A stretch of 64,000 nt of DNA from Eumeta japonica. Its lineage: Eukaryota > Arthropoda > Insecta > Lepidoptera > Psychidae. The stretch spans positions 434,001 to 498,000 of the forward strand of contig BGZK01000099.1 in NCBI GenBank assembly GCA_005406025.1. The letters are read 5' to 3'. Positions 14,101 to 24,453 of this stretch are shown in pieces (within the stretch, counting starts at the first letter, position 1; each line of letters opens with the position of its first letter). A model generated the notes under the pieces. That model was not told the origin of the DNA and searched no databases. It was given only the letters and a program-made list of their open reading frames with translations. A program made the translations under genes and the position numbers.

Positions 14101-15375
14101 TTTATATAATACAAGGAAAGATAAATTTGTTTTTAAATAGTTTAGTATGTGTACTTTATTTAACATAGAGAAACGTATATCTTATCCCTAAAGTTTTAAC
14201 GATTGTGGTGCAATCGGATATAACATAAAATTGTATGCGAAACAATTCATTATACGCCATTGTGATTATACAGTGTCTATGATTGGACATAATTTTTTTT
14301 TTGCTTTGAAACTAGCATTTATATATATCCTCGCCAACCATGGCCACGCGTACCCTGTTTGACGCATTTACAATTACAGCTTAAGAATTAACATCGGGTC
14401 TGTTGGAGGAAAAAACAAGCCTCAGATGCCTAGAGGAACGTCTTTGACTTGATATAATCATTAATAAGACACTGGATTATTGAGACGCATGTTGCATCGA
14501 AATGTACAATCGGCTTGTCACTAAGGTTCAAATATTTTGACAATATGCATTATTAACGATCATTATCGATTAGTTGAATACTAACGGCTTGGTAGCTAGT
14601 GATCAAGCAAGTCAAGCAACCTAATCATTGGCCTACACGTTGGCCGTTTGTTTTGAAACCCTATGGAATTTAAAAACAACATAGAGTCATCACAATAACA
14701 TACAGCTATAGAATTATTTAAACTGTGTCAATTATTTCAACTATGTCTTGTGTAAGAGTTACGAGCAAATTATTTAATTCAAATTACAGAATCCGTTTTG
14801 TGTTATTGTACCTTAATAATGATATACCGTTCTGGTTCAATAACAATGAAAAGGGTAGTCAAGTATATTATGGCTTACCTGGTATTTATTGTTTCAAAAT
14901 TTAGAAGCTTTAAAATGTTTCTTATTGAAAATATATGAAAGTGTCTGTTTTTGAAACGTGTGAGGTTTGGGAGCCATTTCGAAGATATAACGGGTTAAAA
15001 GATATTTTTTAAACATAACTACATAACGTGTCGTAGATAGCAAAAAGAAAAGAAATAAACATAAAATCCTCTGAAGCCTATTACTCCGTTTTTGTAAACA
15101 AGTACCTCTATCGTATAGATAACCATAAAATTAATTCAAATTTATAGAAAAAAGAATATTTTCATGAATTTGGGATTAATTCTACTATCTGTTTTCAGGT
15201 TTGGTGCTCAGCGATGACCAAGGAGTCCACGAAAATGCAAATAGAAAAAGACGACCATACCGTAGCCAAGTATAGGGTCATAGGCCCTATAGCGAATCTG
15301 AAGGAGTTTTCGCAAGAGTTCAACTGCCCTTTGGGCTCGAAAATGAATCCAATAAAGAAATGTGAAGTTTGGTAA
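3612..15375 (+). CDS. Neprilysin-like M13 zinc metallopeptidase (5' partial, 11 exons)
   Basis: Joined exons: 3612-3840, 5141-5213, 6334-6654, 7144-7241, 7535-7698, 8363-8545, 9805-9966, 10216-10405, 11842-11972, 13757-13896, 15199-15375. Every junction has GT-AG borders and the phases match, giving 621 residues and a TAA stop. Seen: the M13 N-terminal domain; the substrate-binding NAYY; the FPAGILQ block; the zinc motif HELTH followed by AFDDQGR; the third zinc ligand in ENIADNGG; a late His then YRVIGP; the C-terminal Cys-x-Val-Trp. Family members cleave small extracellular peptides at the cell surface and are type II membrane proteins of about 750 residues. The cytoplasmic tail, membrane anchor and first ectodomain segment (the FYxFACGxW part) are missing here; the first visible exon starts in phase 1, so at least one exon lies upstream. 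All catalytic residues are present, so the gene looks functional. I cannot tell which insect neprilysin paralogue it is. AATAAA at 15569-15574 is a possible polyadenylation signal. Confidence 0.95.
4800..4905 (-). repeat. tRNA-derived SINE fragment
   Basis: On the minus strand GGGGCTGAGTGGTTAGCGCG resembles a tRNA A box, and TGGGATCGAAATTGG a degraded B box, at tRNA-like spacing. It cannot fold as a real tRNA with intact stems. Confidence 0.5.
5058..5116. repeat. (TA)n microsatellite
   Basis: About 29 TA units, ending 24 bp before the acceptor of the second peptidase exon. Confidence 0.98.
5141..5213 (+). CDS. Peptidase exon 2 (73 bp)
   Basis: The frame reads [11 protein letters not shown] then [11 protein letters not shown], matching the M13 N-terminal domain. 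The acceptor is TTTTTTTTAG and the donor GTAAGT. A TTAAC possible branch site is the only other sequence between the acceptor tract and a (TA)n run ending at 5116. Confidence 0.88.
5214..6333. other. Peptidase intron, no recognised content
   Basis: AT-rich, many stops in all frames. No repeat family recognised. Confidence 0.6.
6334..6654 (+). CDS. Peptidase exon 3: M13 N-terminal domain, GLSLP motif
   Basis: 107 codons, phase 0 at both ends. It begins [15 protein letters not shown], the conserved M13 block in which residues after the LP form part of the domain interface. It includes a Cys, the E(T)DLA helix and NWTEF with a possible N-glycosylation site. Acceptor TTTCAG, donor GTGAGT. Confidence 0.92.
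6841..7008. mobile_element. hAT-type MITE in a peptidase intron
   Basis: Ends CAGGGCCGGA and, at the other end, TCCGACCCTG; these are inverted repeats with one mismatch in the first ten bases. Flanked by the 8-mers ATGTTAAT (6833-6840) and ATTTTAAT (7009-7016), an 8-bp target duplication with one change, as expected of hAT elements. The 168-bp body is GC-richer than the intron and has no coding capacity. Confidence 0.82.
7144..7241 (+). CDS. Peptidase exon 4
   Basis: Encodes [18 protein letters not shown], the M13 segment with V-x-x-P-x-Y-F. Acceptor TTTCAG at 7143, donor GTGAGT at 7242; ends in phase 2. Confidence 0.88.
7535..7698 (+). CDS. Peptidase exon 5
   Basis: Encodes [16 protein letters not shown] and, near its end, [14 protein letters not shown] with a conserved Cys. 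Acceptor TTTTTTCAG; donor GTGAAT at 7699, leaving phase 1. Confidence 0.9.
8363..8545 (+). CDS. Peptidase exon 6
   Basis: Encodes [17 protein letters not shown] followed by the amphipathic segment with [17 protein letters not shown], typical of M13. The donor is GTATGT at 8546. An open frame continues past the donor to about 8643, but the family alignment breaks exactly at the donor and resumes at 9805. Confidence 0.9.
8645..8938 (+). repeat. SINE-like repeat in a peptidase intron
   Basis: Contains GTGGGCCACCG, TTCTCACTCATTGG, GTTATTTCACGTAC and CACCGGTCGAGCTGGCC, all shared in the same order with 39900-40090. About 60-70% similar by eye. Confidence 0.6.
9805..9966 (+). CDS. Peptidase exon 7
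   Basis: Starts GFPDYILN after the acceptor CTGTTTCAG and ends at KTKWG with donor GTAAGT. It supplies the linker before the catalytic domain. Confidence 0.88.
10216..10405 (+). CDS. Peptidase exon 8: catalytic zinc site HELTH
   Basis: Contains [16 protein letters not shown], then a GAMGVVMG segment, then [12 protein letters not shown]. The two His of HExxH bind zinc and the Glu is the general base in this family. Donor GTCAGC at 10406, phase 2. Confidence 0.95.
10841..10925 (-). repeat. LINE 3' tail fragment
   Basis: AACTCACGTCTATTTCCGAG and GATTTCCACATAGTACACTC are the reverse complement of the LINE tail (compare AAATTTCCACATGGTACGATC near 34320). Lies in a peptidase intron. Confidence 0.5.
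11842..11972 (+). CDS. Peptidase exon 9
   Basis: Encodes [16 protein letters not shown] and the Cys after RTQ, then the [12 protein letters not shown] run-up to the third zinc ligand. Acceptor TTTTTTAG, donor GTGAAT. Confidence 0.9.
12785..13335. repeat. Degenerate tandem repeat, about 130-160 bp period
   Basis: CTACCGATTGATACC, CACCGATAGATTT, CTATTGATAAATT and ATCAAAAAATACTGG begin four diverged units. Each continues with a CATTAAAATCAGTT-like block and a GAGGTA/GAGAT end. Lies in the peptidase intron before the ENIAD exon. Confidence 0.55.
13757..13896 (+). CDS. Peptidase exon 10: ENIAD zinc ligand
   Basis: The [10 protein letters not shown] motif contains the third zinc ligand (Glu) and the Asp of M13 enzymes. 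It ends in [11 protein letters not shown]. The acceptor is TTAAAG with almost no pyrimidine tract, weaker than the other acceptors. Donor GTGAGT. Confidence 0.92.
13897..15198. other. Peptidase intron, no recognised content
   Basis: AT-rich; a moderately GC stretch near 14330-14460 has no open frame. Nothing recognised. Confidence 0.6.
15199..15375 (+). CDS. Peptidase last exon: C-terminus, CEVW and stop
   Basis: Starts [10 protein letters not shown] and contains the catalytic-site His before VAKYRVIGP, where Arg contacts substrate in the family. It ends with [16 protein letters not shown] and TAA. A C-terminal Cys-x-Val-Trp is diagnostic of M13. Confidence 0.95.
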   Translation, partial: VWCSAMTKESTKMQIEKDDHTVAKYRVIGPIANLKEFSQEFNCPLGSKMNPIKKCEVW

Positions 15376-15984
15376 AGAAGAAGCATTTAAGGATTGACGT
15401 AAGCCGTTCTATGGTTGGAGTCAACTCAATTTTCAGGTTTGGAGCTAAACTAAGAATCGTACACCAGTTACAGAAAGGTGCCAAAATTTAAATATTCGAA
15501 TAACAAAAAAAAAAAACTTTCAACCATCAATTTCAGTTTCTTCAACAAGTTAAAAATCAATTTCGAGAAATAAATTTGTTGATTGCAGTAAATTAGAAAA
15601 TTGTATTAAATAGCTAATTCAAAATAGATTAATCAAATATATTATAGAGTATTATGACCGAAGATTTTTCTGTTAAAAGAAAAACAGTACATGAAAACCT
15701 TGTAAATAAATATTTATGAATAGCTTTACTGTACAAAACAAATCGTATGTATCTATTAAAAAATAGGTGTATTTTTTATTTTATATGTATTGTGTTGCCT
15801 ATTATTAAATTGATGTGTACACGCGGGCATTCTTAAATCTTTCTTTCTAAATTTTTGATTTTTTTGCAGTCAACCAAAAGCTTCAATGGAGAAATAATGT
15901 CACGAAGCAATCACGAGGAATATGTTTGAGTTATAATATCACGTGGTGACAATTTAATTGTTTACATAATAATAATATACAAGA

Positions 15985-16810
15985 CATTCTACATCGGTAA
16001 AATGATGACTGACTGAAACTGACTAGCTGACTGATCAGCGCATAGCCAAAACTGTTAGAGCTCTAGAAATTATGAATTCTGCACAAGGCTTACTTTTCCT
16101 ATCTAGACCAGCATAAAAAAAGGGTTTTTTGCAAATTTAATTGTGTAGAAGGGCAAAAAAGAAGTGAACGGAGGTATTCTTAGTTTTGAATATTTTTCTC
16201 AGTTTGTATCTTCTTTTCAAATAAAGAAATATGAATTTCAGGTTTTTTTTTAAGTTAATCCTAAAGGGTGTTAAATGAGAATTGAAAAATTATATAGAAG
16301 TAGGTACTGTCACTTTTGACGTTAGGGTCGTAACAATTTGTATTCGAGGTCTTTGTTACAAATAGAGAAATACGTGTTTTCAATATGTTTGAAAATTAAA
16401 TATTTGAAGGGGTGAAATGGTGGATGAAAGGTTGTATGGGAGTTTGGTTAGTTTTAAAGCTAGATTATTTTTATATTTTAAAATCTATAGATACGTTGAC
16501 GAAAGATATATTCTATGGGTAACGAATTGAAAGCTGGACTGGGTTCGGAATCAAGAACAAGCCCGTAAACGAGAACAGAATGGGGATCGCAACTTAGAAC
16601 GGAATCGATATTGGAATCGATAGTAAGACCCTGATCGGAATTTAGGGTAGAATTGGTGTTGGAATTCATAACGATACCGGAATCAAATTTGTAGAATTGG
16701 TATAGAAATCGAAAACAAGACTCGAATCGGATTCGCGGTTGTCGTAGATATAGACCGATATGAAAAATGAAAGAATCTATTATATGTCCACTCGGACGAA
16801 GCTACTAGGT
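15985..16810 (+). repeat. Dispersed repeat with CTGACTGA start and periodic tract
   Basis: GACTGACTGAAACTGAC followed by GATCAGCGCATAGCC is a widespread lepidopteran repeat. The 3' part (16490-16745) is a purine-rich tract with repeated GAATCGA, ending CACTCGGACGAAGCTACTAG. Confidence 0.5.
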
Positions 16811-17099
16811 ATATAAAAACAATATCATAAATAGAATACTTATTTGCCATTTGCTAATAATTTCTAGGTTTTGATTCAAAACCTTTAAAAGGTGAAAATA
16901 ATAAACGAAGTCGGGTTAAAATTGAATCGGATCGTATCCAAAATCTAATTGTTTATAATAAAACTAAGATTAGTATTTGTGGTGATGAAAAGGCGTCCTG
17001 CTACAGTTCAGGCAGAGCGATTGGTGGCTTATTAAAGAATGGTTAAATTCGAAGACTTCGCATGAAAATATTTTCATTGATGAATGTCAGTGTAGCAAG

Positions 17100-17185
17100 A
17101 AAGGCATACGCATCTAAAGATTTCGTGATCTGTGGTCACTGTCTACCCTTCTAGGAAATGAGCGTGAATTTATAAACAAAAGGAA
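17100..17185 (+). repeat. LINE 3' tail fragment
   Basis: GTCTACCCTTCTAGGAAATG followed by AGCGTGAATTTATAAAC matches the end of the copy at 61730-61770. Confidence 0.4.
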
Positions 17186-18758
17186 ATTACTACAAAAGAG
17201 ACGTACACAAGGAGTGTGAGTTCAGTGGAAACATTAACTTAATAATAACTTTCCAATTATGTACTACTGTAACTTAATTTATTAATAAGCACCACCCCAC
17301 CTCCCACCCCCCAAGCCCCATGAAAAGAGAACTGGGTACCTATATGAATATAGAAGCTGACAGAAAAATTCATTGTCATGAATTGTTGAGCACTTTAAAC
17401 CGTCGCTGTCATTACATTCGTGACAACGTCGTGGAGGGTTTAGTATCCAAGGCCCTCGACCTAAAATAAAAAAGATCTTAGGAGAATGTGGTTTAGCTAT
17501 GGGGTTATTATAATCTGATGCGATTATCGCCACATATAAAACATACATAAAGACAAGATACTGCGAACCAGACTCTATTTGCTCATATATGTATGAGTAT
17601 TAGCCGCTTTTGATTCTAATTAATAATCGATTCGCTGGAAGGACGGACAAATATCGATCTCCGAAATAAGCTGTCGTGATTGGAGGGCAAAGTAGACGAG
17701 TGAGGTTCAAGAACGGACGACGCATCTAGAAAATACTATATTGGATGCGTCAACTGCATATGTTGCATTGTCATGAGACCGACAGTTATTTGCTGCTTTG
17801 GGTACGGTATAGTTATTTAAATACAATGCGATGATGTGTCTCTATGAAGTTAACATCTGGCAGATGTCTTCTACTTTCTTTTTTTTTCTACTTCTTTCAA
17901 AGGCGTATTTTTTTAGAATAGTCGCGTGTGCACATTTTATTGTCATATTAATTTGGAGATGAGATATTTGCCCATGTTTAATGTGCGTACTTAAACTTAA
18001 TCGAGCTGTTAGTTGTAAAAAAAAAAAATATTTAATATCGAATTTATGTTTGACAAAATATTATAGAAATCAACTGTATACCTAAATGTAGTATTAATAT
18101 AGTGCCATTTTTTCTTTTCATTTTTGTTGTTTCCAATAAAAAATATATAATATTTTTGATACATTTTTCTGTAATAATTAGCGCTGTAATGTAGTTGTTA
18201 GTAGATAATAAATGTGTAAAAATGCGGGTCATTTTTTGTAGCATTGTGGCTTTTCTTTTTAATATGCTTTAATTGCATTTTATTATGTATTATATTATTA
18301 TTGTAAATCGGAAACATTATTCTGATGTTTATTCTGTAATAAAGGTAAAGAATATAAGTCACGATTAATAATTATCAGATACACGGAATAGTATAAAAGA
18401 ATGTAAAATAACGACACATTAAAATAAATAAATACATACTTTTTTATGTATATGTAAAGTTTGACGCAAACTGATGCTCATATGGCGCTTCTGTCTTTGA
18501 TACCTTTTGTCCCTAAGCCTTTTTTTAAGGGCGTTATTGTGAAAACTATAAATAATAGTAATATAAGTTACGCAAGAGCAGATCTAAAAGAGATAGTATT
18601 GGAAAGAAAATTCATGAAGACTTGTAAATTTCTATTCCATGTAATTCCATTTATCCATTGTAAGTGAAGAAGAAATCGCAGTATGTATTACTATGTCGCA
18701 TTTTTAAGCAACGTAGTACCGCTACTACAGTATTATTAAAATGGAGATATTCCAATTC

Positions 18759-18789
18759 CAATGATATCCAAATTATTTGGATATCATTG
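18759..18789. other. 31-nt perfect palindrome
   Basis: 15 bases (CAATGATATCCAAAT), a single central T, then the exact reverse complement. Weaker symmetry continues outside it. Confidence 0.95.
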
Positions 18790-18940
18790 CACTTTGGAAA
18801 ATATTTTACTCCTACATTCAATAAGGCACTAATAACAGGAGACATCCTACACATAGAAATTAACATTTTTCCTTCTCGTATTTACACTTTTCATTGATTA
18901 CTTAAAATAGGAGAGAGTTTATTATCTTACTTTATAGTCT

Positions 18941-19913
18941 AAGAGCTACCAACGTTTTCGAGCAAGAATTTCAGGTCAGCTGATTTATTGATATGTCGTC
19001 TCTCTTGCTCTTTGGGTTGGGGTCTGGGCTGTCTGGCCGGCGGTGGCGGCTGCGCCCACCTGTGCGCATCCTATCCGTACAGGTAATGATACTAACTTTT
19101 AAAATCATTTTAAGAAGGTTCATTTTTAATATTTTAACTTTAGATAAGCTTAACAAACATCCATCTCTTATTGCCAGACATTTTTGTCATTGCTAACAAT
19201 GAGCCAGACGCCAATTTTGATTTATTTTTTGAATTAAAAATTCAAAGTATTTCAGTTTGCCTGTAATTTTAATATTATGTTGTTTAAGTATGAAAAGACC
19301 TGAAATTAATTTGCCAGACACTAATTCTGTTGTTAAACCGTGTATTAGCCAAATATTAAAAATGATTATAAATCAAATTATTTAAATATTTTTTAATCAC
19401 CTGGTCTAATTAGGGTTTTTTCTATCTCGTTCTCAGCAATTTATTCTGAAATTGTTTCTCTTTATCCAATAGTATCATACTATACCAATTTTCAGGACTT
19501 TGTCGTTCTAATACACGGTTTAACAACTGAATTAGTGTCTGGCAAATTAATTTCAGGTCTTTTCATACTTAAACAACATAATATTAAAATTACAGGCAAA
19601 CTGAAATACTTTGAATTTTAATTCAAAAAATAAATCAAAATTGGCGTCTGGCTCATTGTTAGCAATGACAAAATGTCTGGCAATAAGAGATGGATGTTTG
19701 TTAAGCTTATCTAAAGTTAAAATATTAAAAATGAACCTTCTTAAAATGATTTTGAAAGTTAGTATCATTGCCTGTACGGATGGGATGCGCATAGGTGGAC
19801 GCGGCCGCCACCGCCGGCCAGACGGCCCAGACCCTAACCCAAAGAGCAAGAGAGACGACATATCAATAAATCAGCTGACCTGAAATTCTTGCTCGAAAAC
19901 GTTGGTAGCTCTT
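18941..19913. mobile_element. Foldback element: 408-bp inverted repeat with 159-bp spacer
   Basis: The left arm 18941-19348 and right arm 19508-19913 are near-identical reverse complements. The arms begin AAGAGCTACCAACG and end at the spacer with GTGTATTAG against CTAATACAC. Each arm has a GC-rich block (left 19005-19080, right 19775-19845). Differences there are largely C/T transitions. No transposase is inside. The exact target duplication is not clear, because weak symmetry runs about 7 bp further out on each side. Confidence 0.9.
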
Positions 19914-19920
19914 ATACTAT

Positions 19921-22690
19921 TATTACAAACAAGAAAATCGAAATAAAAAATGAATCATATTAAGCAAAAAGTTGACATAATCAATAGGTATAAGCGGATT
20001 TGTTCTATATAATGTTAATAGTATTTTATATATATTTTTTAATTAACTAATCATTAATAAATAACGTAAATGTCAATGAAAATATGAAGCATTTACACTA
20101 GAATAGCGATATCGCGTCATGCGGATAAGCTAGGTTGGGTATCGTCCGTATACAATGTACTAACGTAATTTGTTGCTATGTCACAAAATTGTGTGTAAAT
20201 TACATATTTATACAGCCATCAATATTCAAGCGACGTATTATGTTAAAATAAATATTTTTACCAAAATATTGGTTCTCGTACACAATGACTTTTTATTGCT
20301 CACCGGTGTCCATAGACAATCGCCATTGTTTATTACGTTTCATTATGTTATTAGGTAGATATATCGCTTATATGCTTTTCATGAAGATGTATGCTTTTCG
20401 GATATAGGGCATAGAACTCGTTTAAGATCTATAGATCATATTTCCCATTCTGATCCACCGCTTGTGAGAAACTTGAACACGCTGACGAAGCTTATATGTT
20501 ATGGCGGATCTTTGAAAACATACAGATTTCGTTACGTTATTTTGCCTCAGTGTTGATGTAAATATTTATTGGTAATGAATTTTGTACACTATAGTACAGG
20601 CGTTGCATGGATCTCGTATGTCTTGCTTTACCAACGAGCTTTCTGACTATGAGGCTATCGCTATTTTCATGGTTTGAACGAAAAGAGACTGTTTCTTAAC
20701 GTGTGGTAATAGTATTTGAATTTCTAGCAAGAATTGTCAAAATCACAAAAAAATACCTTAGTATTGATCAAGGAAAGTCAAGGAAATTTTTATTTGATCA
20801 TTAAATGTTTTTATTAAGGTACCTACATCGTGGTCGATATACGCATATATTATGTATCTAGTCTATTAATAGTTGTTCAGTAATACCATTAATCTGATGT
20901 ATTCATTGCTAATGATATAATAATATTGATATATAACTGTGATTGTAACCAATAGATTTGAAATGTCTAAAATATTTAGTTATAACAAACAATTACATTT
21001 TAGGATTTACTTCACAATTATGATATTTTGTCACAGTAAAAGGATTTAGATAGGTAGTTCAAAAGTCTATATATTTGTTTGTCAGATGGATATCTGTTTA
21101 CGAAATAGAGCACTCTAACTTGACAATTCGATCAAGTATTTTCGCAGACAACTTTGGACATTCTTCTTTAGATGCCTCGAAAACTACAAAATTGGAAGTA
21201 GTCAATTTATCTTCCTTTGCTTTGAACGTACCTGAATGTAAAATCCTCTCTGATTCCTGCTAAATGCAGGAAATTAAAAAACTCAAGTAAAGGAGATAAG
21301 ACGGATGTGAAGAATTTTATGTTCCTCCACGGCTATGATTCTAAAGTTGTGTTCCCGAATTCATCGTTTTCTTATTGTGTAACAGAAAGAACAAATATGT
21401 TTTATATGTGTTTGTTTTATATACATACGTTTATATATGCTTCATATGCAAATTTTACAGAAAAATGTCGTCGGAGTTGGCTAATTTTCGAAACATCATC
21501 GGGCCGACTAATGTTCAGTATCGAGACCACATTTTTATTATATTTTGTTACCTGTCATCATATCACACATGTTTTTTTCTTGTCTGTACTAAAAGCTCTT
21601 TTGTTAAACACTTATATTGATCCATCTCGAAGCTCTTTCTGATCGCTTGCGCATAAAGACACATATGTCCATGTACGATTGTCCGAAGTGCGGCTGATGT
21701 GATTTTTGGTTCACGATCTAGGATCTACACGACTTATCCGCTTTCGTGAACGGCGCTCAATGCGGCCAACACAAATACCCTACGAGTAAGAAGTGACGCG
21801 AGCCAGTATTTAATGTCCATAAGTGGTGTGTCGATTTGTCGCCGATGTTAAAGTATGTCGCTGTAAGATTGACAAGCGACGGTTTTTACCGAGCATCGTT
21901 TTTATTGCCTTTAAAATGCTAAATTGTAATACAAAAATATAGTTTGTCTTCGTCGTGGGTAATAATTTTGCATATATTAGCAAGTACCTAATGAAGTACA
22001 TCAAAGGTTTTGATATTTCCGATGTAAATGAAGTCAGTTTGAGTACTTGTTTTTTTTCAAAAATAAACACGAAATCTTACAAAGAAAAATGATGTCATAA
22101 TGATAGTTAAGTAATTTGAATAATAATTGTAATTGACAGATTTTTAGATCGACACCTAAGTATTTTACAAATATGTCTATTATGAAAGTGTTTGTATGTG
22201 TATTAAGGGCTGAAAATTGCTGATTAAAAATTTATGATTCTTCCTACAGATAAACAATTTCTTAAGGGTACAGTTGAACTGAAGATAAAGGTTGTAAATA
22301 AACCGAGAATATAAAATAGAATGACTTTCGGTCCAAAATTACGTATATTTATTTGACATTCGCGCAGAAAATAGTTATTTCAAATCATGAAAATGCATAA
22401 GTATAATATTAATATACTTAATGATTATTGTATATACATATTTTTCCCCTCTTATTGAACAGTCGGACACTCAAATGATGCATTCGCAGAATAGTATAGT
22501 TGACAAATGACGACCCAAAAATAGACTTACACAATGAACACAATGAATGTTACAAATTGTAGGGGGTCCAAAGGATAATTAAAAAAAATCATAGAGTATT
22601 GGACAGAAGGAAAATAAGTAAATGAGAATTGAAACCAGACATGTAGTTTTTGAAATAAAAGCATGACTTTATATATATATTATGTTTATA
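19921..22690. other. Intergenic, no recognised gene
   Basis: A 111-codon frame at 21307-21642 has biased, tract-like composition (many Phe, Tyr, Leu) and no family signature, so it is not called. No repeat family recognised. Confidence 0.5.
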
Positions 22691-22698
22691 TATATAAT

Positions 22699-22747
22699 GT
22701 TATTTTATTGTTCCCATCAAGAGACTTAATGGGAACAATAAAATAAC
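22699..22747. other. Perfect 19-bp inverted repeat, 11-nt loop
   Basis: GTTATTTTATTGTTCCCAT at 22699-22717 is exactly the reverse complement of 22729-22747. Confidence 0.95.
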
Positions 22748-23506
22748 TATTGAATCATTTCTTTTAGAAAATTATACAATAATACAGCTTAATTTACTAG
22801 TATTTTTCATATTGTTATTTTAGTAATAAGATAGTCGTTCAAAATTGTAAAGTTATAATAAATAATGAGTCGGCTTTTCTCTGTCATAGATCGGTTGTCA
22901 AATGTAACCCATGATTTTTTATAAGTGTGTTTAAGAAATAGTAAAATTGTGTATTAAAATTGTCATTTAAACAATATTTTGAAGCACCAAATATGTGAGT
23001 TCAATTGGGACCTGGAATAGTTTTTCAATTTTACTTAGATTCAGGGCCTCTTTCACCATTTTTTAAACTAAAATTTAAACAAAAGTCTCTTTTAAAATTA
23101 ATTTTGTGTTCCATATCTTATTTTTAACAGGTTTCAGCTTCAACAACCGTCAAAAAGGGGACGTTGAAAGAAAAATTAATTTGAAAACTGACTTTTTGTC
23201 AAATATCAGTTTAAAAGATGGCGGAAGAGGCTCCAAATACATATTTTACTTTCTAAGCTTTTACAATACGTAGATATATGTTTGTGTATCATAAAGTATG
23301 CATTAAGTGACCACAAAATATTTGTACCTAAATGTATTTATTTGTATTTATTCTATTTTAGCTTCTATTTTAGCGCCTATTTATTGAGTTGGACATGTAC
23401 GTGTATTACTGAATGTTATAAAAAAAAACTTACTAATAAAATGGACCATTTACGGTATTCCAAAGAAAAAGCTTGTTTTATTTAAAACATAGTTTTAATA
23501 CACATG

Positions 23507-23609
<103 letters not shown>

Positions 23610-23664
23610 GATTGCAAGGTCTGCGTTAAAATTTTAAACATAGTTTTCAATTTGACTATACATG

Positions 23665-23703
23665 CGATAATTGAACTTGGATATGATCCAAGTTCAATTA
23701 TCG
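23665..23703. other. Perfect 18-bp inverted repeat, 3-nt loop
   Basis: CGATAATTGAACTTGGAT at 23665-23682, loop ATG, then its exact reverse complement at 23686-23703. Confidence 0.95.
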
Positions 23704-23887
23704 GCCTACTGCTACTTTATCTAAGCCACTGACTGCTACAACAGCTTAAATAAATATTTAAGTGGCTTCTGTCTCCATCCGTCCTCATCTCCGATCTCCG
23801 TCTCAATCCGGATTTCTATCCCGATAATTTTACGAACTCTATTAGGGCTCGGACACGCTTCGACCTTATAGATGATAATATATAGAC

Positions 23888-24453
23888 TATAATAGCCTGG
23901 TTCGCTTGCGAATGGCACTTGTGCCATTATCAACTTTTTCGGTTAACCGTAATAATACGATGGAAATTTTTTTTTCCGTCGGATTATTGTTCTTTCATGT
24001 TTCCAGTGGTGCCTCATTTTTTTCATTCCTTTTCATATTCAGTTCGTTAAATTTTTTTTTTTTTTTGCTAACGTGTAAAGAACGCGAAGCGCACGCGGCC
24101 GCTGCGCCACAAGTTTCTTTTCTTATTTTCACTGCGGTATTAAAATTATAAATATTGGTTGTAGACTTGGCGGAGGTATTTTCAAAATTTTTTTTTTTTT
24201 GGGAAATGTTCTCCTGTTTCAGGATCTTCTCTCAAATTTTGTAAATCTCAAATAGTTTTTAAAATATTCGTAAAAAACCAAACTTATCTTTTTTATTAAT
24301 TTTTTTAATAAAATTTACGATATTTTCGTGCGATTTTTCGTAAAGCTTCTAGATATTATTTCGAACCGAATGTCACCTCAACTATAATTTTCAGCGAAAA
24401 ATAATCGAAAAAGTAAAAAGTGGAAAATGGCGTTTGTGAACCAGACTATTATA
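23888..24453. mobile_element. TA-flanked MITE with 16-bp terminal inverted repeats
   Basis: TATAATAGCCTGGTTC at 23888-23903 is matched by GAACCAGACTATTATA at 24438-24453 (one mismatch). Internal flanks are also partly inverted (GCCATTATCAACTTTTT against its partner). A GC-rich patch at 24079-24112 contrasts with the T-rich interior. Confidence 0.7.

Noticed and set aside
18993..19861. Two mirror-image frames beginning MSSLLLFGLGSG
   Set aside because: They are the same sequence read from the two arms of the inverted repeat; no family and no other support.
21307..21642. 111-codon + strand frame
   Set aside because: Biased composition, no family signature, no splice or codon-use support.
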